Assembly (NCBI GenBank): GCA_031418035.1
Contig: JANOWU010000085.1
Span: 1-23,813 of the forward strand
Length of the DNA stretch: 23,813 nucleotides
From: JANOYY01 sp031418035
GTDB taxonomy: Bacteria; Actinomycetota; Acidimicrobiia; Acidimicrobiales; JANYDT01
Reading direction: 5' to 3'
The notes beneath the pieces were generated by a model. It did not search any database. It saw only the letters and a program-made list of their open reading frames with translations, and had not been told where the DNA came from. Below are positions 22,904-23,813 of the stretch, piece after piece (the first letter of the stretch is position 1; each line of letters opens with the position of its first letter). Both the position numbers and the translations under genes were made by a program.

Positions 22904-23320
22904 GTGAACACCGATCTGACACTTCGCCCACTCCTCGAGCGGTTCTACAGCCTGCTCAACGCCAGCACCGACCCGAACCTTGATGTGCTCGTAGGTGTCG
23001 TCGCCGACGGCTGGCGCAATCACGGCAGTCATGACACGTCCCGCGATCGGACCGAGTTCACGCAGGTTGTGCTCGGTCTTCGCCAGGCAGTCCCCGATCT
23101 CACATGGACGATCGACGAGATCGTGGTTGCTGGGGACCGGGCCACGGTCCGCGGTCACGGGACAGGCACCCCGGTCGCGGAGCTCTTCGGTGTCGGGCCG
23201 ACCGGTCGATCGTTCAATGTCCTCAGCATCGACATCCACACCATCACCAACGGACGGATCGAGTCGACCTTTCACCTCGAAGATTGGGCAGCCGCCACCC
23301 AACAACTACTCGGCATCTAG
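22904..23320 (+). CDS. SnoaL-like / ester cyclase family protein
   Basis: A 138 aa alpha+beta-barrel protein (NTF2-like fold). The family-typical features are the N-terminal helix LLERFYSLLNA, VVADGWRNHG, the helix DRTEFTQVVLGLRQAVPDLTWTIDEIVVAGDRATVRGHGTGT and the end of the barrel INGRIESTFHLEDW-like segment (read as ITNGRIESTFHLEDW). SnoaL relatives cyclise polyketides or, more often in such regulator-linked settings, bind or turn over small aromatic compounds; the substrate is unknown. The start is the GTG at 22904, with AGAGG nine bases upstream. It is divergent from the HxlR gene. Confidence 0.83.
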   Translation: MNTDLTLRPLLERFYSLLNASTDPNLDVLVGVVADGWRNHGSHDTSRDRTEFTQVVLGLRQAVPDLTWTIDEIVVAGDRATVRGHGTGTPVAELFGVGPTGRSFNVLSIDIHTITNGRIESTFHLEDWAAATQQLLGI

Positions 23321-23575
23321 GCCCGCCCAGCAGGTCGATCCGTCCACAAAACGCGTTGAGCCAGGGGCGCACGATCTGCGCGCTTAGCGATCGCGCTTTA
23401 GCACTGTCACGACCACGCGCACACTGCCGGCGGTCGGGGGCCGCGCGGCGATCACGAGGCATCCCGTTCGTGTGTGTCAACAGCTTGCTGACCTGGGAGT
23501 CCCCGCCCTAGACCCTGGTTTCGCTTTGTCGTTACGCACGAACAAAGGCACGAAACGAGTGTGATGATTCGAGCG
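23321..23575. other. Intergenic region with one large stem-loop
   Basis: No supported gene. From 23518 to 23556, GTTTCG-CTTTGT-CGT pairs with ACG-A-ACAAAG-GCA-CGAAAC around a TACGC loop: 15 base pairs with small bulges. A SigF-like promoter follows it. The rest of this gap shows nothing I can name. Confidence 0.45.
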
Positions 23576-23601
23576 GTTTGACGGGGTCAACTTCCGGGTA
23601 G
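23576..23601 (+). promoter_or_regulatory. SigB/SigF-type promoter upstream of the RsbW-like gene
   Basis: GTTT at 23576-23579, a 16-bp spacer and GGGTAG at 23596-23601. Genes for RsbW-type anti-sigma factors are often transcribed from the promoter class they control, which fits the position 49 bp before the start. Confidence 0.5.
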
Positions 23602-23650
23602 CAACCAGGACTGGAGATGCCGCGAAATCGAGAACGAAACGGGATGCCCG

Positions 23651-23813
23651 ATGCGAAGAGTCGTGAAGCTTGAAGTGCAGCCGAACAATCGCGAGGGTGC
23701 CGTAGCCAGACGCATCGCGTCGGCAGTTTTACAAGACGACCATGCGAACGCGAAGGAGATTGCCGACGTGGAACTCGCTACCTCCGAGTTGGTGACGAAT
23801 GCGGTGGAGGCAA
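23651..23813 (+). CDS. RsbW-like anti-sigma / HATPase_c_2 protein, N-terminal part (runs off the window)
   Basis: The window ends after 54 codons. The frame from the ATG at 23651 begins MRRVVKLEVQPNNREGAVAR and reaches DVELATSELVTNAVEA. The last part is the N-box of GHKL ATPases as found in RsbW/SpoIIAB anti-sigma factors and single-domain relatives (ELVTNAVxHA). Such proteins bind ATP, phosphorylate an anti-anti-sigma factor and hold a SigB/SigF-type sigma factor; stand-alone regulators of other partners also exist. No good ribosome binding site is seen. Earlier ATGs at 23617 and 23644 are out of frame. Whether a sigma factor gene follows cannot be seen here. Confidence 0.7.
   Translation, partial: MRRVVKLEVQPNNREGAVARRIASAVLQDDHANAKEIADVELATSELVTNAVEA

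Overview
This is a 23.8 kb stretch of high-GC chromosome. GTG starts are frequent, and the families present are a cyclase/AAA/TPR protein, NarL-type two-component genes, a TetR of the WHG type, LLM flavin oxidoreductases and an RsbW-like kinase domain. Together they suggest a free-living actinobacterium. Something near Acidimicrobiia/Ilumatobacter is plausible, but that is an inference from gene style only. No rRNA, tRNA or CRISPR array was seen.

Layout. (1) 1-5440: a divergent pair, a class III cyclase/AAA/TPR regulator (minus) and a berberine-bridge-type flavin oxidase (plus). Each 3' end is followed by a copy of the same palindromic repeat. (2) 5540-7250: a stress block with a GlsB-type membrane protein, a lipoprotein and a ferritin-like protein. 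GlsB and ferritin are preceded by GTTT-N15-GGGTA(A/G) boxes typical of SigB/SigF promoters. A third such box precedes an RsbW-like gene at the right edge. (3) 7344-8328: an AhpD-like gene and an HxlR regulator, divergent, with two matching dyads between them. (4) 8400-11864: an SDR plus membrane-protein operon, a decayed cupredoxin gene, a DUF4188 gene and a TetR gene. The SDR and DUF4188 promoters share one architecture and one inverted repeat, which suggests a small regulon. (5) 11917-20836: an ABC ATPase - MFS exporter - FtsX permease - LLM oxidoreductase operon, divergent from a histidine kinase/response regulator pair. The kinase is an internal duplication whose second half has lost its phospho-acceptor His and its ATPase domain. 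(6) 20837-22480: a scar region with an IS3-family transposase remnant and terminus, a truncated small membrane protein gene, a 19-bp palindrome, a MazEF-type toxin-antitoxin pair with a perfect 10-bp-arm operator, and a possible HTH relic. (7) 22431-23813: an HxlR regulator divergent from a SnoaL-like protein, then an intergenic stem-loop and the start of an RsbW-like gene.

The most notable features are the tandem kinase/pseudokinase beside a mixed ABC/MFS operon, the three stress-sigma-like promoters, the shared operator/promoter architecture upstream of SDR and DUF4188, and the cupredoxin relic. All promoter and operator calls come from reading the sequence by eye and have not been tested statistically.
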